Shown: positions 17,780 to 26,418 of the stretch, in pieces
Numbering within the stretch: position 1 is the stretch's first letter
How the letters are laid out: each line of letters starts with the position of its first letter
DNA from: an uncultured Hyphomicrobiales bacterium
GTDB taxonomy: Bacteria > Pseudomonadota > Alphaproteobacteria > Rhizobiales > Beijerinckiaceae
Assembly: GCA_903825465.1 (NCBI GenBank)
Contig: CAIKAR010000021.1
Location: forward strand, 1-32,214
Length of the DNA: 32,214 nucleotides
Direction of reading: 5' to 3'
Position numbers and translations under genes: made by a program
Notes under the pieces: generated by a model
Database searches by the model: none
The model's input: only the letters and a program-made list of their open reading frames with translations
What the model was told of the DNA's origin: nothing

Positions 17780-18556
17780 TCAAATCACCCAGTCGTCGCG
17801 GTTCGCGGCGGCCTCCGCCGAAATCGCCGCCTTGATCGCGTGCGCGATTTCCGCGAGCGCCAGAGAGCCGCGGAGCCTCGGCCGCGCGACATCGACGACG
17901 CGCGTCGATTTCAATTCGCCTGGCTTGCCGCCCAGCGCCACGATCCTGTTCGCCAGATACGCCGCCTCGTCGATGTCGTGGGTGACGAAAACGATTGTCT
18001 TGCCGGTTTCGCTTTGGATGCGGATCAGTTCGTCCTGGAGGGTTTCACGCGTCGCCACGTCGAGCGCGCTGAAGGGCTCGTCCATCAGCAGGATCGCTGG
18101 GTCGACCGCCAGCGCCCGCGCGAGGGACACGCGTTGGCGCTGCCCGCCGGACAATTGATGTGGCCAGCGGTCGGCGAGATCGCGCAGTCCGACATGGGCC
18201 AAGGCCCGCGCCGCCCGGGACATCCGCTCGTCGCGCGGCATGCGCGATTTTTCCAGGCCGAACGCCACGTTGGCGATCACCCGCCGCCACGGCAGCAGAC
18301 GCGCGTCCTGAAACACGAGGGCGAGCGGGCTTTGCCCCGATGTCGCCGGTTTGATGTCAACAGAACCGGTGGAGGGCGTCGCCAACCCCATCAACACGCG
18401 CAGCAAGGTCGATTTGCCCACACCCGAAGCGCCAACGATCGCGACAAACTCTCCCGCGGCCACATCGAGATCGAGGCCGCGAAGCACTTCGGTTTTTTCG
18501 CCGTCGCGCTCGAAAGACAGTCCAAGACCTCTTATCGAAATGACGGGCGCGTTCAC
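17780..18556 (-). CDS. ABC transporter ATPase, SsuB/TauB type
   Basis: ATP-binding subunit of a nitrate/sulfonate/taurine-type importer. 258 residues: Walker A VGASGVGKST (about 42-50), Q-loop LVFQDARLLPWRRV typical of the SsuB/TauB/NrtD branch, signature LSGGQRQRVSLARAL, Walker B ILLMDEPFSALD, and switch histidine VTHDIDEA. It starts at GTG 18556, which overlaps the permease stop as GTGA. Last gene of a three-gene coupled operon. Substrate is not predictable from the ATPase. Confidence 0.92.
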   Translation of the reverse strand: MNAPVISIRGLGLSFERDGEKTEVLRGLDLDVAAGEFVAIVGASGVGKSTLLRVLMGLATPSTGSVDIKPATSGQSPLALVFQDARLLPWRRVIANVAFGLEKSRMPRDERMSRAARALAHVGLRDLADRWPHQLSGGQRQRVSLARALAVDPAILLMDEPFSALDVATRETLQDELIRIQSETGKTIVFVTHDIDEAAYLANRIVALGGKPGELKSTRVVDVARPRLRGSLALAEIAHAIKAAISAEAAANRDDWVI

Positions 18557-19317
18557 GGCTTCCACCGCAGCAGCAACGACTGCGCGGCGACGAAACCCGC
18601 GTCCATGATTCCATAAAGCGCCGCCATCGTCAGCATGTAGACAACGACAATGTCGGTCGCGAGCAGGCTCGACGCCTGCATCATGCGGCTGCCAAGCCCG
18701 CTGACGCCGGTTAGTTCCGCGGCGACAACCGCCATCCAGGCCTGCCCCAGCGCCGTGCGCGCGCCGACGAGAATGCCAGGCGTCGCCGCGGGCAGGAGCA
18801 CCTTCGTCAACCGCTCCCAACCACTGCGGAATCCAAACGCGTCGGCGAGTTCGATCAAATCCCGGTCAACGCCGCGAATCGCGCCCTGCGCCGCGAAGAA
18901 GATAATCCAGAACACGCCAATGGAAATGATGAACACCGCCGCCGCCTCGTCGACGCCGAACCAGATGATCGCGAAAGGCGCCCATGCGAGATTCGGAATC
19001 GGCCGCAAGAGGCGCACGACCCACGCGAGCGACCATTCGAGGCGAAGGTACATCCCGGTCAACACGCCGAGAACGCCGCCAAGCCCCGCGCCCCAGACAA
19101 AGCCTTTCACATAGTGACCAAGGCTGAGCAGCGTCATCTCAAGCCAAACGCCGCTCCGAAATGCGCGCATGAAGGCCGCGGGAAGGTCGCTCGGCGCCGG
19201 CAACAGCGATTGCGATACCAGGTTGAAACGCGGGAACGCTTCCCACAGCGCGAGAAACAGCGCGAGACCAACGCCCGAGTAGAGCCACGGCGCGGCGCGC
19301 CTCGCGGCGAAGGTCAT
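18553..19317 (-). CDS. ABC transporter permease, SsuC/TauC type
   Basis: Integral membrane subunit of the importer, 254 residues from ATG 19317. About six hydrophobic segments; permease signature around ELADAFGFRSGWERLTKVLLP, followed by PGILVGARTALGQAWMAVVAAEL, strongly characteristic of SsuC/TauC-type permeases. The frame is open 6 codons further upstream, but 19317 overlaps the binding-protein stop as ATGA and so is preferred. The tail (LLRWKP) is short. Confidence 0.92.
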   Translation of the reverse strand: MTFAARRAAPWLYSGVGLALFLALWEAFPRFNLVSQSLLPAPSDLPAAFMRAFRSGVWLEMTLLSLGHYVKGFVWGAGLGGVLGVLTGMYLRLEWSLAWVVRLLRPIPNLAWAPFAIIWFGVDEAAAVFIISIGVFWIIFFAAQGAIRGVDRDLIELADAFGFRSGWERLTKVLLPAATPGILVGARTALGQAWMAVVAAELTGVSGLGSRMMQASSLLATDIVVVYMLTMAALYGIMDAGFVAAQSLLLRWKP

Positions 19318-20315
19318 GGCTTGAGGCGCGACCACGGGCCGAAATCGAACAGGCCTTCCGTCGATGGGGCCTTGTCGAAATCGCCGAGTTCGACCTGATA
19401 GTCGAGCATGGTCTTGGTCGGCTGTTCGATCGAATGGGGATCCGCGACAAAGGACAACGCGTTCGAAGACAACGCTTTCGCCAGCGTCGCCTGATCAACC
19501 AGGCCGCCGCCAAAAACAGGTTGCACATAACGCGCGGCTTCCGCCGGATTGGCGACGATGAAATCGCTCGCCCGACGCGTTAACGCGACGATCGCGTCAA
19601 CGGCGTCGGGATGCGCTTTCGCGAACGCCCCGGATATCGCGATGACGACGCCGGGGATGCTCGGAAACATGTCGTTGGACGTCGCGGTCATTTTCAACTT
19701 GGGATCGCGCGCGAGCACGATCGTCAACGCTGGCTCCAGAACGGTGCCGCCATCGACAGCGCCGCTCAAGACGGCTTGTTGCACGGCGTCGATGCCCATC
19801 GCGGAAACGCGCACGTCGTCGCGCGCGGTGTTGTTCTGTTTGAACAGCCAGTGGCTGAGCGTGATTGTCGGCACGCCGCCCGGCGGCAGCGTCGCCAGCT
19901 TCGCGGCTTGTCCATGGGTCTTGTGAAAAGCGGCGAACGCGCCCGCGACATCCACGCCCGAACCCAACGCGGCGGCGAGGGCCGGCGAGGCGACGAAGCC
20001 GGAGCCGCCGGTGGACACGGCGCTGACAATGCGCACATCGAGCCCTTTGGCGCGCGCCACAGCGATGGGCGCGATGCCAATCGCCAACGCGTCGATGGTT
20101 CCGGAGGCGAGCGCCGAGATCGCAGGCGGACCCGAATCGAACCGCGTCGGGGCGATATCGAGGCCGGCGTCTTTCGCCCAACCCGCGCCTGTGAAGACAA
20201 AGAGCGGCGCGGCGCCGACAACGGGCACATAAGCGAAACGCACGCGCGTGTCCGCGGCGCGCGCGCCGGGCGCGGCCAAGAGCGCAAGTGTCGCCGCGAG
20301 AACAAAAACGCGCAT
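19314..20315 (-). CDS. ABC transporter substrate-binding protein, SsuA/NMT1-like
   Basis: Periplasmic binding protein of the importer, 333 residues. Signal peptide MRVFVLAATLALLAAPGARA then ADT. Mature motifs: VRFAYVPVVGAAPLFVFTGAGWAKDAGLDIAPTRFDSG and GTIDALAIGIAPIAVARAKGLDVRIV, the first lobe of NMT1/SsuA-type proteins, and AVQQAVLSGAVDGGTVLEP in the second lobe. ATG 20315 is chosen over 20327 because the GGGGGT ribosome binding site fits it. First gene of SBP-permease-ATPase. Aliphatic sulfonates, taurine, nitrate and pyrimidine precursors are all possible ligands. Confidence 0.88.
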   Translation of the reverse strand: MRVFVLAATLALLAAPGARAADTRVRFAYVPVVGAAPLFVFTGAGWAKDAGLDIAPTRFDSGPPAISALASGTIDALAIGIAPIAVARAKGLDVRIVSAVSTGGSGFVASPALAAALGSGVDVAGAFAAFHKTHGQAAKLATLPPGGVPTITLSHWLFKQNNTARDDVRVSAMGIDAVQQAVLSGAVDGGTVLEPALTIVLARDPKLKMTATSNDMFPSIPGVVIAISGAFAKAHPDAVDAIVALTRRASDFIVANPAEAARYVQPVFGGGLVDQATLAKALSSNALSFVADPHSIEQPTKTMLDYQVELGDFDKAPSTEGLFDFGPWSRLKP

Positions 20316-20340
20316 GGATACCCCCATCGAACAGCCGGTA

Positions 20341-20440
20341 TCAGATAGGCTCGGGATTTCGAAATATCAATAAATTTTGTAAAATTATTTATTATACGAA
20401 TTTTATTAGTTATTATTTCGCTGTTGAGAGCCACCGGCAA
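20341..20440 (-). promoter_or_regulatory. AT-rich promoter region of the importer operon
   Basis: About 70 bases (20360-20430) are strongly AT-rich in an otherwise GC-rich window. On the minus strand a perfect TATAAT occurs at 20396-20391 with a weak GAAATA 17 bases upstream. It precedes the SBP gene by 75 bases and immediately follows the stop of the GT-C gene. Promoter assignment is by composition and the -10 match only. Confidence 0.35.
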
Positions 20441-22252
20441 TTATTCGACAATAAAAACCTTGTAGGGCGTGCCGGAAATCGGCACCGGTCTCAGCCATTC
20501 CGGCACAAGCGGGGGGTCGCGGAGCAGCCCGGCGGCAAGCCCATGAGGCCAACGGGCGGCGATCTGACCGATTTCCTTGTTGCTCGGGCAAATGAGCAAG
20601 TACCGAGCGCCGACCCCGCGGACAAGATCTCGCGCCGCGTCCGGCGGCGCGGCGAAAGCGTCGATAGCAGCGCGATTGCCGTGGTTGTTGCGGTGATAGG
20701 AAGCCGCCACGACACTGTGTGGCGTATGCGCGAGGAGGTAGCCGCCGACTTCGATGGAAGCGAGCGCCTTGCCTGGGGGCAATTGAGCCAGCGGCGCGAA
20801 GGCGGCGCGCGCGAGGCATTCATTCGCGCCTATCTCGGATGGCGTGGGTTCCGGCAGTAGCGAGGGAACCATCGCCCAGCCGATCGACGACATCGGCAAC
20901 ACCGCCGCGAACGTCGCGATTGTCGCGGCGGCCCGGCCTTTGCCCGAAAGAGCGTCGCCAGCCCGCAAAGCCAGCCACGCGCAACCAATGACGGCGATGG
21001 GCGCGAGCGAGGTCGAAACGCGGATCATGAACCCCGTGCCAAGGCAACCCATGAGGGCGATCGCCAGCACCAGCAGGAAACGCGCGCGGCCGATACCCGT
21101 CGACCGCCAGGACGCTAGGGCGAGGCCAAGGAGGCCAAAGAAGGTGGGAATAACAATCATCTGAACCGAACGCGGGAACATCGCGAAGTGTCTTAGCGCC
21201 GGCCGCGCTTCACCGACATTGTTCAACCAGATATCGCGAACGAGGGGGTCGAGCCCTTCGAAGGGATCAATCAGGCAATGCAGATACGCGAACGACAGCG
21301 GCGCGCCGACCACCGCGCCGAGAACAGCCGTCGCCGCCGCGCGGGAATAAAACGTCGTCTCGAAGCGGCGAGCCAAAACGAGTCCGCCGCACAGAACCGC
21401 CGCGCCAAGCGCGATCGCGGCGTAGGCGCTCGAAAACGCGTCGCAGGCCGGCGCGAACCATCGCGAAGGCGCGACGAACACGCCCAGGCAAAGCGGAATC
21501 GATATCGCGAGCCCGCCAGCGAACCACAGAAGCAGCGGCCGCGCCGCGCGCCCGCGGAAAATCCACGTCAGCGGCGGCGTCGCGAATATGGCGAAGATGA
21601 ACAGCAGATTCTCGATGCTGATGGCGAGCGAGAGCGCGGCGCAGGAGGCCGAGATCGCCGCCAGGCGCGCCCGCGCCCCGTCAAGCGCCGCCGCCATGGA
21701 AGCCGTCATCAACACCAGCAGGATGATCTGCGGGGCATGGTGATCAACGCGTCCAGGAACGAACTGGCCGAGCATGAAGCCCGACAAGACGGCGAGGGCG
21801 ATAGCGGGCGCGATCCCCCTTTCTCCGAGAACGACGCGCGCGCACCACGCGACAGAGGCCAGCAACGTCAATTGCAGCGACAGCGGGAACACGATGCGCG
21901 CCAGCTTTTCGCCCGCCTCGCCCGTCGCGAAAAACTGAAACATCCTCGTCAGCGCGCCAAGCGGAAGATCGACGACGCGCGACCAGTGCATGAGCGAGCC
22001 CCTCGGCGCGTCGAGCCGCCATTGCGTCAGGTCGTACCATGCTTGCCCGCCGAGCCAATCGCGAACTTGCGCGATCCGCATGGCGTCGTCGGAATCGTAA
22101 AAGTTGCCGGTGGTCCAGATATCGACGACCCGCGACCAGCAAAGCGCCAGCGACACGGCGAAGCCACAGGCGACCAAAAGCGCCGCGCGGGCCGAGGCGG
22201 ACAATTCGGGCGAGGCGGTTTCCTTGACGGGCGAGAAGTCGGCGGCGCTCAT
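20441..22252 (-). CDS. Polytopic membrane protein, probable GT-C (STT3-like) glycosyltransferase
   Basis: 603 residues with roughly a dozen hydrophobic segments through position ~490 and a small soluble C-terminal domain. The first periplasmic loop contains FYDSDDAMRIAQVRDWLGGQ (Asp53, Asp55, Asp56, Arg59) and LMHWSRVVDLPLG, and a later loop contains RVDHH (170-172). An acidic DxD-type motif in the first loop plus a DHH motif resembles the STT3/PglB/AglB oligosaccharyltransferase-like GT-C fold. The WWDxG-type motif of true oligosaccharyltransferases was not recognised, so a different lipid-linked sugar transferase is equally possible. ATG 22252 has GGAGA upstream. No glycan genes flank it. 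Confidence 0.65.
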   Translation of the reverse strand: MSAADFSPVKETASPELSASARAALLVACGFAVSLALCWSRVVDIWTTGNFYDSDDAMRIAQVRDWLGGQAWYDLTQWRLDAPRGSLMHWSRVVDLPLGALTRMFQFFATGEAGEKLARIVFPLSLQLTLLASVAWCARVVLGERGIAPAIALAVLSGFMLGQFVPGRVDHHAPQIILLVLMTASMAAALDGARARLAAISASCAALSLAISIENLLFIFAIFATPPLTWIFRGRAARPLLLWFAGGLAISIPLCLGVFVAPSRWFAPACDAFSSAYAAIALGAAVLCGGLVLARRFETTFYSRAAATAVLGAVVGAPLSFAYLHCLIDPFEGLDPLVRDIWLNNVGEARPALRHFAMFPRSVQMIVIPTFFGLLGLALASWRSTGIGRARFLLVLAIALMGCLGTGFMIRVSTSLAPIAVIGCAWLALRAGDALSGKGRAAATIATFAAVLPMSSIGWAMVPSLLPEPTPSEIGANECLARAAFAPLAQLPPGKALASIEVGGYLLAHTPHSVVAASYHRNNHGNRAAIDAFAAPPDAARDLVRGVGARYLLICPSNKEIGQIAARWPHGLAAGLLRDPPLVPEWLRPVPISGTPYKVFIVE

Positions 22253-22323
22253 GGCGGTCTCCGCCTCGCGTTTTCGCAGGAGCGCGTGAAGGCGGCGTTA
22301 ACCGAAACGGCGCGAAGCGGAAA

Positions 22324-23151
22324 TCAATCGCCGTTTTCGCCGCGCTCCGCTTCCGCCTTCAAGTCCTCGGGCTTCGGCATGGAGATGATGTTGTATCCAG
22401 CGTCGACGAAATGGATTTCGCCGGTCACGCCCGCCGAAAGGTCGGAAAGCAAATAGAGCGCGGCGCCGCCGACATCCTCGATGGTGGAAGAGCGGCGCAG
22501 CGGCGCATGAGCGCGCTGGAAATTGTACATGGCGCGGGCGTCCGCGATGCCGGCCCCCGCCAACGTGCGGATGGTGCCGGCGGAGATTGCGTTTACCCGC
22601 ACGCCCCGCGGGCCGAGGTCGCCGGCGAGATAGCGCACGCTCGCCTCAAGCGCCGCCTTCGCGAGGCCCATAACGTTGTAGTTGGGCATGACGCGCGTCG
22701 CGCCGCCGTACGTGAGCGTCAGCAGCGCGCCGCCGTTTCGCATCAGCTTGGCCGCCCGCCGCGACACCTCGGTGAAGGAGAAGCACGAGATCACCATGGT
22801 GCGCGAAAAGTTTTCACGCGTGGTGGCGTCGATGTAGCTGCCCTTCAATTCGTTCTTGTCCGAAAAACCGATGGCGTGGACAACGAAGTCGAGGCTTCCC
22901 CATTCGCGTTCGAGCGAACTGAAAACAGCGTCGACCGAGCCGATGTCCTCGACATCGCACGGCAGCGTGAGCTTGGAGCCAAGGCTCTCCGCCAGCGGCT
23001 TGACGCGCTTGCCCAGCGCCTCGCCCTGATAGGTGAAGGCGAGTTCGGCGCCTTGAGCCGAAAGCGCCTTGGCGATTCCCCAGGCGATCGAATGGTTGTT
23101 AGCGACGCCCATGACAAGGCCGCGTTTTCCCTGCATCAACTGCCCGGTCAT
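22324..23151 (-). CDS. fabI: Enoyl-[acyl-carrier-protein] reductase (NADH), FabI
   Basis: Final reductase of type II fatty acid elongation. 275 residues from ATG 23151. Cofactor loop GLVMGVANNHSIAWGIAKAL is the FabI-type glycine motif; VVHAIGFSD follows; the catalytic pair is Tyr158 and Lys165 (Y-x6-K in NYNVMGLAKAAL), the spacing specific to FabI rather than ordinary SDRs (Y-x3-K); SAGTIRTLAGAGI is the substrate-loop region. An upstream start at 23166 is possible, but 23151 fits the GGAAAGAG site. Downstream of fabB by 107 bases, completing fabA-fabB-fabI. Confidence 0.95.
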   Translation of the reverse strand: MTGQLMQGKRGLVMGVANNHSIAWGIAKALSAQGAELAFTYQGEALGKRVKPLAESLGSKLTLPCDVEDIGSVDAVFSSLEREWGSLDFVVHAIGFSDKNELKGSYIDATTRENFSRTMVISCFSFTEVSRRAAKLMRNGGALLTLTYGGATRVMPNYNVMGLAKAALEASVRYLAGDLGPRGVRVNAISAGTIRTLAGAGIADARAMYNFQRAHAPLRRSSTIEDVGGAALYLLSDLSAGVTGEIHFVDAGYNIISMPKPEDLKAEAERGENGD

Positions 23152-23209
23152 TCCTGCTCTTTCCAAACTTCTTGTCGCCAGCGGCCTGCGTCGGCAGCTG
23201 TCTTAGCAA

Positions 23210-23223
23210 CCCCGTCGGCGGGG
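23210..23223. other. Short GC hairpin in the fabB-fabI gap
   Basis: CCCCG-TCGG-CGGGG, a perfect 5-bp stem with a 4-base loop. No U-run follows on the minus strand, so it does not look like a terminator of fabB; it may stabilise or process the mRNA (inference). Confidence 0.3.
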
Positions 23224-23258
23224 CGAAAAACAAAAAATGTTAACGAATATTCGCGCGG

Positions 23259-24482
23259 TCAGGCGTCCGGGTGCTTGAACACAAGCGCCGCGTTGGTGCC
23301 GCCGAAGCCGAACGAATTCGACAGCGCCGCGCGAATTTTGGCGTTGTCCCGCCGCTGGCGCAGGATCGGCATGTCGGCGAACGCGGGGTCGAGCTCCGTG
23401 ATATGCGCGCTTTCCGCCATGAAGCCGTCGCGCATCATCAAAAGGCAGTAGATCGCCTCCTGCGCGCCCGCCGCGCCTAGCGAATGGCCGGTAAGGGATT
23501 TTGTCGCCGAAATCGGCGGGCATTTTTCACCGGCGCCGAAGACCTCGCGAATCGCCTCGATTTCCTTGAGGTCGCCAACCGGCGTCGATGTCGCGTGCGG
23601 ATTGATGTAGTCGATCGGAATATTGACCGTGGCCAACGCCTGCCGCATGCAGCGCATCGCCCCTTCGCCGGATGGCGCGACCATGTCGTAACCGTCCGAT
23701 GTCGCGCCATAGCCGATCAACTCAGCGATAATCTTCGCGCCGCGCGCTTTGGCGTGTTCATATTCCTCCAGCACGAGCACGCCCGCGCCGCCGGCGATGA
23801 CAAAGCCGTCGCGGCTTATGTCGTAGGCGCGCGACGCGGTGGCGGGCGTGTCGTTGTAAGAGCTAGACATGGCGCCCATGGCGTCGAAAAGCACCGACAG
23901 CGTCCAATCCAGTTCCTCGCAGCCGCCGGCGAACATGACGTCCTGCTTGCCCCACTGGATCATTTCGGCGGCGTTGCCGATGCAATGGCTTGACGTCGCG
24001 CAAGCCGACGAAATCGAATAATTGACGCCTTTGATCTTGAACCAGGTCGCCAGCGTCGCCGAAGCGGTGGACGACATGGCCTTGGGCACGGCGAAGGGGC
24101 CGACGCGCTTGGGACCCTTCGACCGGGTGATGTCCGCCGCTTCGACAAGCGTCCGGGCCGACGGGCCACCCGATCCCATGATGATGCCCGTGCGCTCGTT
24201 GGAGATGTCGGAGGTGGCCAAGCCGGCGTCGGCGATGGCCTGCTCCATGGCGACATGATTCCAACCCGAACCGCCGCCGTGAAAGCGCATGGCGCGCCGG
24301 TCGACAACGGCCTCGGGCGCCAACGTGGGGGCGCCGTGAACCTGACAGCGGAAGCCCAGCTCGGCGTATTTTTCGGCCCGCACGATGCCTGATTTCGCCT
24401 CGCGCAACGACGAAGCGACCTCGTTGGTATTGTTGCCGATCGAGGAGACGATCCCCATGCCGGTGACGACGACGCGTCTCAT
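23259..24482 (-). CDS. fabB: Beta-ketoacyl-ACP synthase I
   Basis: Condensing enzyme that elongates cis-unsaturated acyl chains made by FabA. 407 residues from ATG 24482 (GGGAGAA upstream). Begins [20 protein letters not shown]; catalytic triad Cys161 in [10 protein letters not shown], His295 in [11 protein letters not shown], His332 in GHSLGAAGA, with Lys327 in [23 protein letters not shown] closes the fold. The partnership with fabA and the N-terminus argue for FabB rather than FabF. The frame is open further upstream to 24680, but that overlaps fabA and lacks family sequence. Confidence 0.95.
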   Translation of the reverse strand: MRRVVVTGMGIVSSIGNNTNEVASSLREAKSGIVRAEKYAELGFRCQVHGAPTLAPEAVVDRRAMRFHGGGSGWNHVAMEQAIADAGLATSDISNERTGIIMGSGGPSARTLVEAADITRSKGPKRVGPFAVPKAMSSTASATLATWFKIKGVNYSISSACATSSHCIGNAAEMIQWGKQDVMFAGGCEELDWTLSVLFDAMGAMSSSYNDTPATASRAYDISRDGFVIAGGAGVLVLEEYEHAKARGAKIIAELIGYGATSDGYDMVAPSGEGAMRCMRQALATVNIPIDYINPHATSTPVGDLKEIEAIREVFGAGEKCPPISATKSLTGHSLGAAGAQEAIYCLLMMRDGFMAESAHITELDPAFADMPILRQRRDNAKIRAALSNSFGFGGTNAALVFKHPDA

Positions 24483-24585
24483 GCCATTCTCCCGTCGGCC
24501 CGCTGGCGGGCCATGCGACGCCGCGCGGAACATTCCTCCCGCGCGAATTTCCGCAATCCAAAACCGAGCGCGATTGAAGACTGTC

Positions 24586-25101
24586 TCAGGACCCCGCCGC
24601 CTGAAACAAACCCACCCGCAGGTCCTTGGCCTCATATATGCGCTTGCCGTCGGCTTCCAACCAGCCATCGGCGATGCCAAGCACTAGCTTGCCTCGAAAC
24701 ACACGCTTGAAATCAATGCCGTAGATCACCTTCTTGACCGTGGGCAAAACCTGGTCGGCGAATTTCACCTCGCCGACGCCGAGCGCCCGCCCGCGGCCAG
24801 GAGAGCCCAGCCAGCCCAGATAGAAGCCAACCAACTGCCATAAGGCGTCGAGCCCAAGACAACCCGGCATGACCGGATCGCCCTTGAAATGACAGCCAAA
24901 AAACCAAAGGTCGGGGTTGATGTCGAATTCGGCGCGGATGTGGCCCTTGCCGTTGGCGCCGCCGGTCTCCGAAATTTCGGCGATTCGGTCGAACATCAGC
25001 ATGGGCGGCAGCGGCAACTGGGCGTTGCCCGGGCCGAACAACTCTCCGCGTCCGCATTCCAACAGATCGGCGTATTCGTAGCTCGAGCGGCGTTCGCTCA
25101 T
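24586..25101 (-). CDS. fabA: 3-hydroxydecanoyl-ACP dehydratase/isomerase FabA
   Basis: Bifunctional enzyme that dehydrates 3-hydroxydecanoyl-ACP and isomerises the trans-2 product to cis-3, the branch point to unsaturated fatty acids. 171 residues, the standard length. The active-site histidine is His71 in [21 protein letters not shown], with Asp85 as its partner; [12 protein letters not shown] near the N-terminus is also diagnostic. Start ATG 25101. First gene of fabA-fabB-fabI. In many rhizobia an irr gene precedes fabA; here the upstream neighbour is instead a divergent monooxygenase gene. Confidence 0.96.
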   Translation of the reverse strand: MSERRSSYEYADLLECGRGELFGPGNAQLPLPPMLMFDRIAEISETGGANGKGHIRAEFDINPDLWFFGCHFKGDPVMPGCLGLDALWQLVGFYLGWLGSPGRGRALGVGEVKFADQVLPTVKKVIYGIDFKRVFRGKLVLGIADGWLEADGKRIYEAKDLRVGLFQAAGS

Positions 25102-25234
25102 GTCGGACAGTTCCTCTCGCCTTGGCGGCGTCCCGTCCAGACGCGTCCACCAGTCCCCAATGGCGCGGTTCCTAGCACAGGACTACGCGAGCCGAAAGCC
25201 GCGGCGGGCGGGCCGGAATGTCGCGCGTCGCGCT

Positions 25235-25252
25235 CCCGCCTGGGCGGGTTTT
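25235..25252 (+). terminator. Terminator-like hairpin in the fabA / monooxygenase intergenic region
   Basis: CCCGC-CTGG-GCGGG followed by TTTT on the plus strand, 137 bases before the luciferase-like gene. The stem is short but GC-only. No gene ends here in plus orientation, so it would act on a leader transcript. The remaining 288-base gap shows no other feature I could identify. Confidence 0.4.
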
Positions 25253-25389
25253 CAAGACTTCTTTGGCCCGTGCGACTTGGCCTGGGCGATCCCACCCGCC
25301 ATTCAAACCAGTCTCCCCGCCAACCCGGGAAAACACGATGTGGAAATCCACTGCGGAAACCGTTACCCCTCAATTGGAGGAACCCGCGC

Positions 25390-26418
25390 ATGCAACTTGG
25401 TATCTGGACCCCGGCGCCGCTCAGCATGCGGCCGACCCCGCGCACGCAGCCCGCCATCGACGGATTGACGAAGCATGGCGGCGGCGTCGATCTGAATTTC
25501 ACCTTCGCCGCGGAAACGTTGCGCCGCGCGGAAGACCTTGGCTTCGAAATCACGCTCTGCGCGCAGCGTTTCCTGGGTCCCGACCTCGATTCCCTCATCC
25601 ATGTCGCCGCGCTCGCGCCAATGACGCGGACCATCCAGCTCATGCCCGCCGTGCATCCCGGCATCATGGACCCGCGCGTGGCCGCCAAACAGCTCGCGTC
25701 CATCGATAGGATCAGCGGCGGGCGGGCCTGCATCAACATCATCAACGGCGGCCGCGCGCACGAGTTCGCGGTCTATGGAGACTGGCTTGAACACTCCTCG
25801 CCACGCTACCGCCGCATGCGGGAGTTCATCCAGGTGATGCGCGGCATGTGGACCTCGGACGATTTCAACTTCGACGGAGAGTTTTACAAGATCGCGCACG
25901 GAACCGTGCCGACGAAATCGGTGCGCGAGCCGCACATTCCGATTTTCGCCGCGAGCCGTGTCGACGAGGGCATGGACGTCGTGTCGCGGGAATGCGACCT
26001 GTGGTTCCTCAACTACGACCGCGATTTCCGCAATTATGAGGCGAGCCTGAAGCGCGTCGAGAGCGAGCGCGCCTTGATGGAAAAGCGGACGCGCGGACTC
26101 GGGCGGAAGATGCGGTATGGGATCAACGCGGTGATCCTGATCGCCGACACCGACGCGGAGGCCATCGCCATCGCCGAGGAATGGGAACAACAGCTCGCGC
26201 GCGACCCCTCGATTTTCTCCGCGTCCAGCGGCATGGGCGCGGCCATCATCGGCAGCCGCGCGACAGTGCTTGAACGTATCCGGCGCTATGCCGCCATGGG
26301 CGTCGATCTTTTCATGTTCCAATTTTATCCGATGCGCGAGGGCCTCGACGATTTCGCCCAGAAAATCCTACCGGAACTGCGGCGCGATCTCGAAACGCGC
26401 GCCGTCGCGGCGCGTTAG
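25390..26418 (+). CDS. Luciferase-like (LLM class) flavin-dependent monooxygenase
   Basis: TIM-barrel monooxygenase using reduced FMN supplied by a separate reductase. 342 residues; ATG 25390 with GGAGG 9 bases upstream. Seen: MQLGIWTPAPLS first strand, AAETLRRAEDLGFEITLCAQRF, LAPMTRTIQLMPAVHPGIMDPRVAAKQLASIDRISGGR, and SPRYRRMREFIQVMRGMW, all placements typical of the SsuD/SfnG/RutA branch. The exact substrate class (alkanesulfonate, sulfone, pyrimidine, other) is not resolvable. No flavin reductase gene is in the window. Shares its stop/start junction with folK. Confidence 0.85.
   Translation: MQLGIWTPAPLSMRPTPRTQPAIDGLTKHGGGVDLNFTFAAETLRRAEDLGFEITLCAQRFLGPDLDSLIHVAALAPMTRTIQLMPAVHPGIMDPRVAAKQLASIDRISGGRACINIINGGRAHEFAVYGDWLEHSSPRYRRMREFIQVMRGMWTSDDFNFDGEFYKIAHGTVPTKSVREPHIPIFAASRVDEGMDVVSRECDLWFLNYDRDFRNYEASLKRVESERALMEKRTRGLGRKMRYGINAVILIADTDAEAIAIAEEWEQQLARDPSIFSASSGMGAAIIGSRATVLERIRRYAAMGVDLFMFQFYPMREGLDDFAQKILPELRRDLETRAVAAR

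Noticed and set aside
24889-25389. Upstream extension of the luciferase-like gene into fabA
   Set aside because: The extension is antisense to fabA and lacks family sequence; GGAGG before 25390 fixes the start.
25338-25709. A possible short leader ORF before the luciferase-like gene (MWKSTAETV...)
   Set aside because: It has no ribosome binding site, overlaps the monooxygenase out of frame, and its product has no features.
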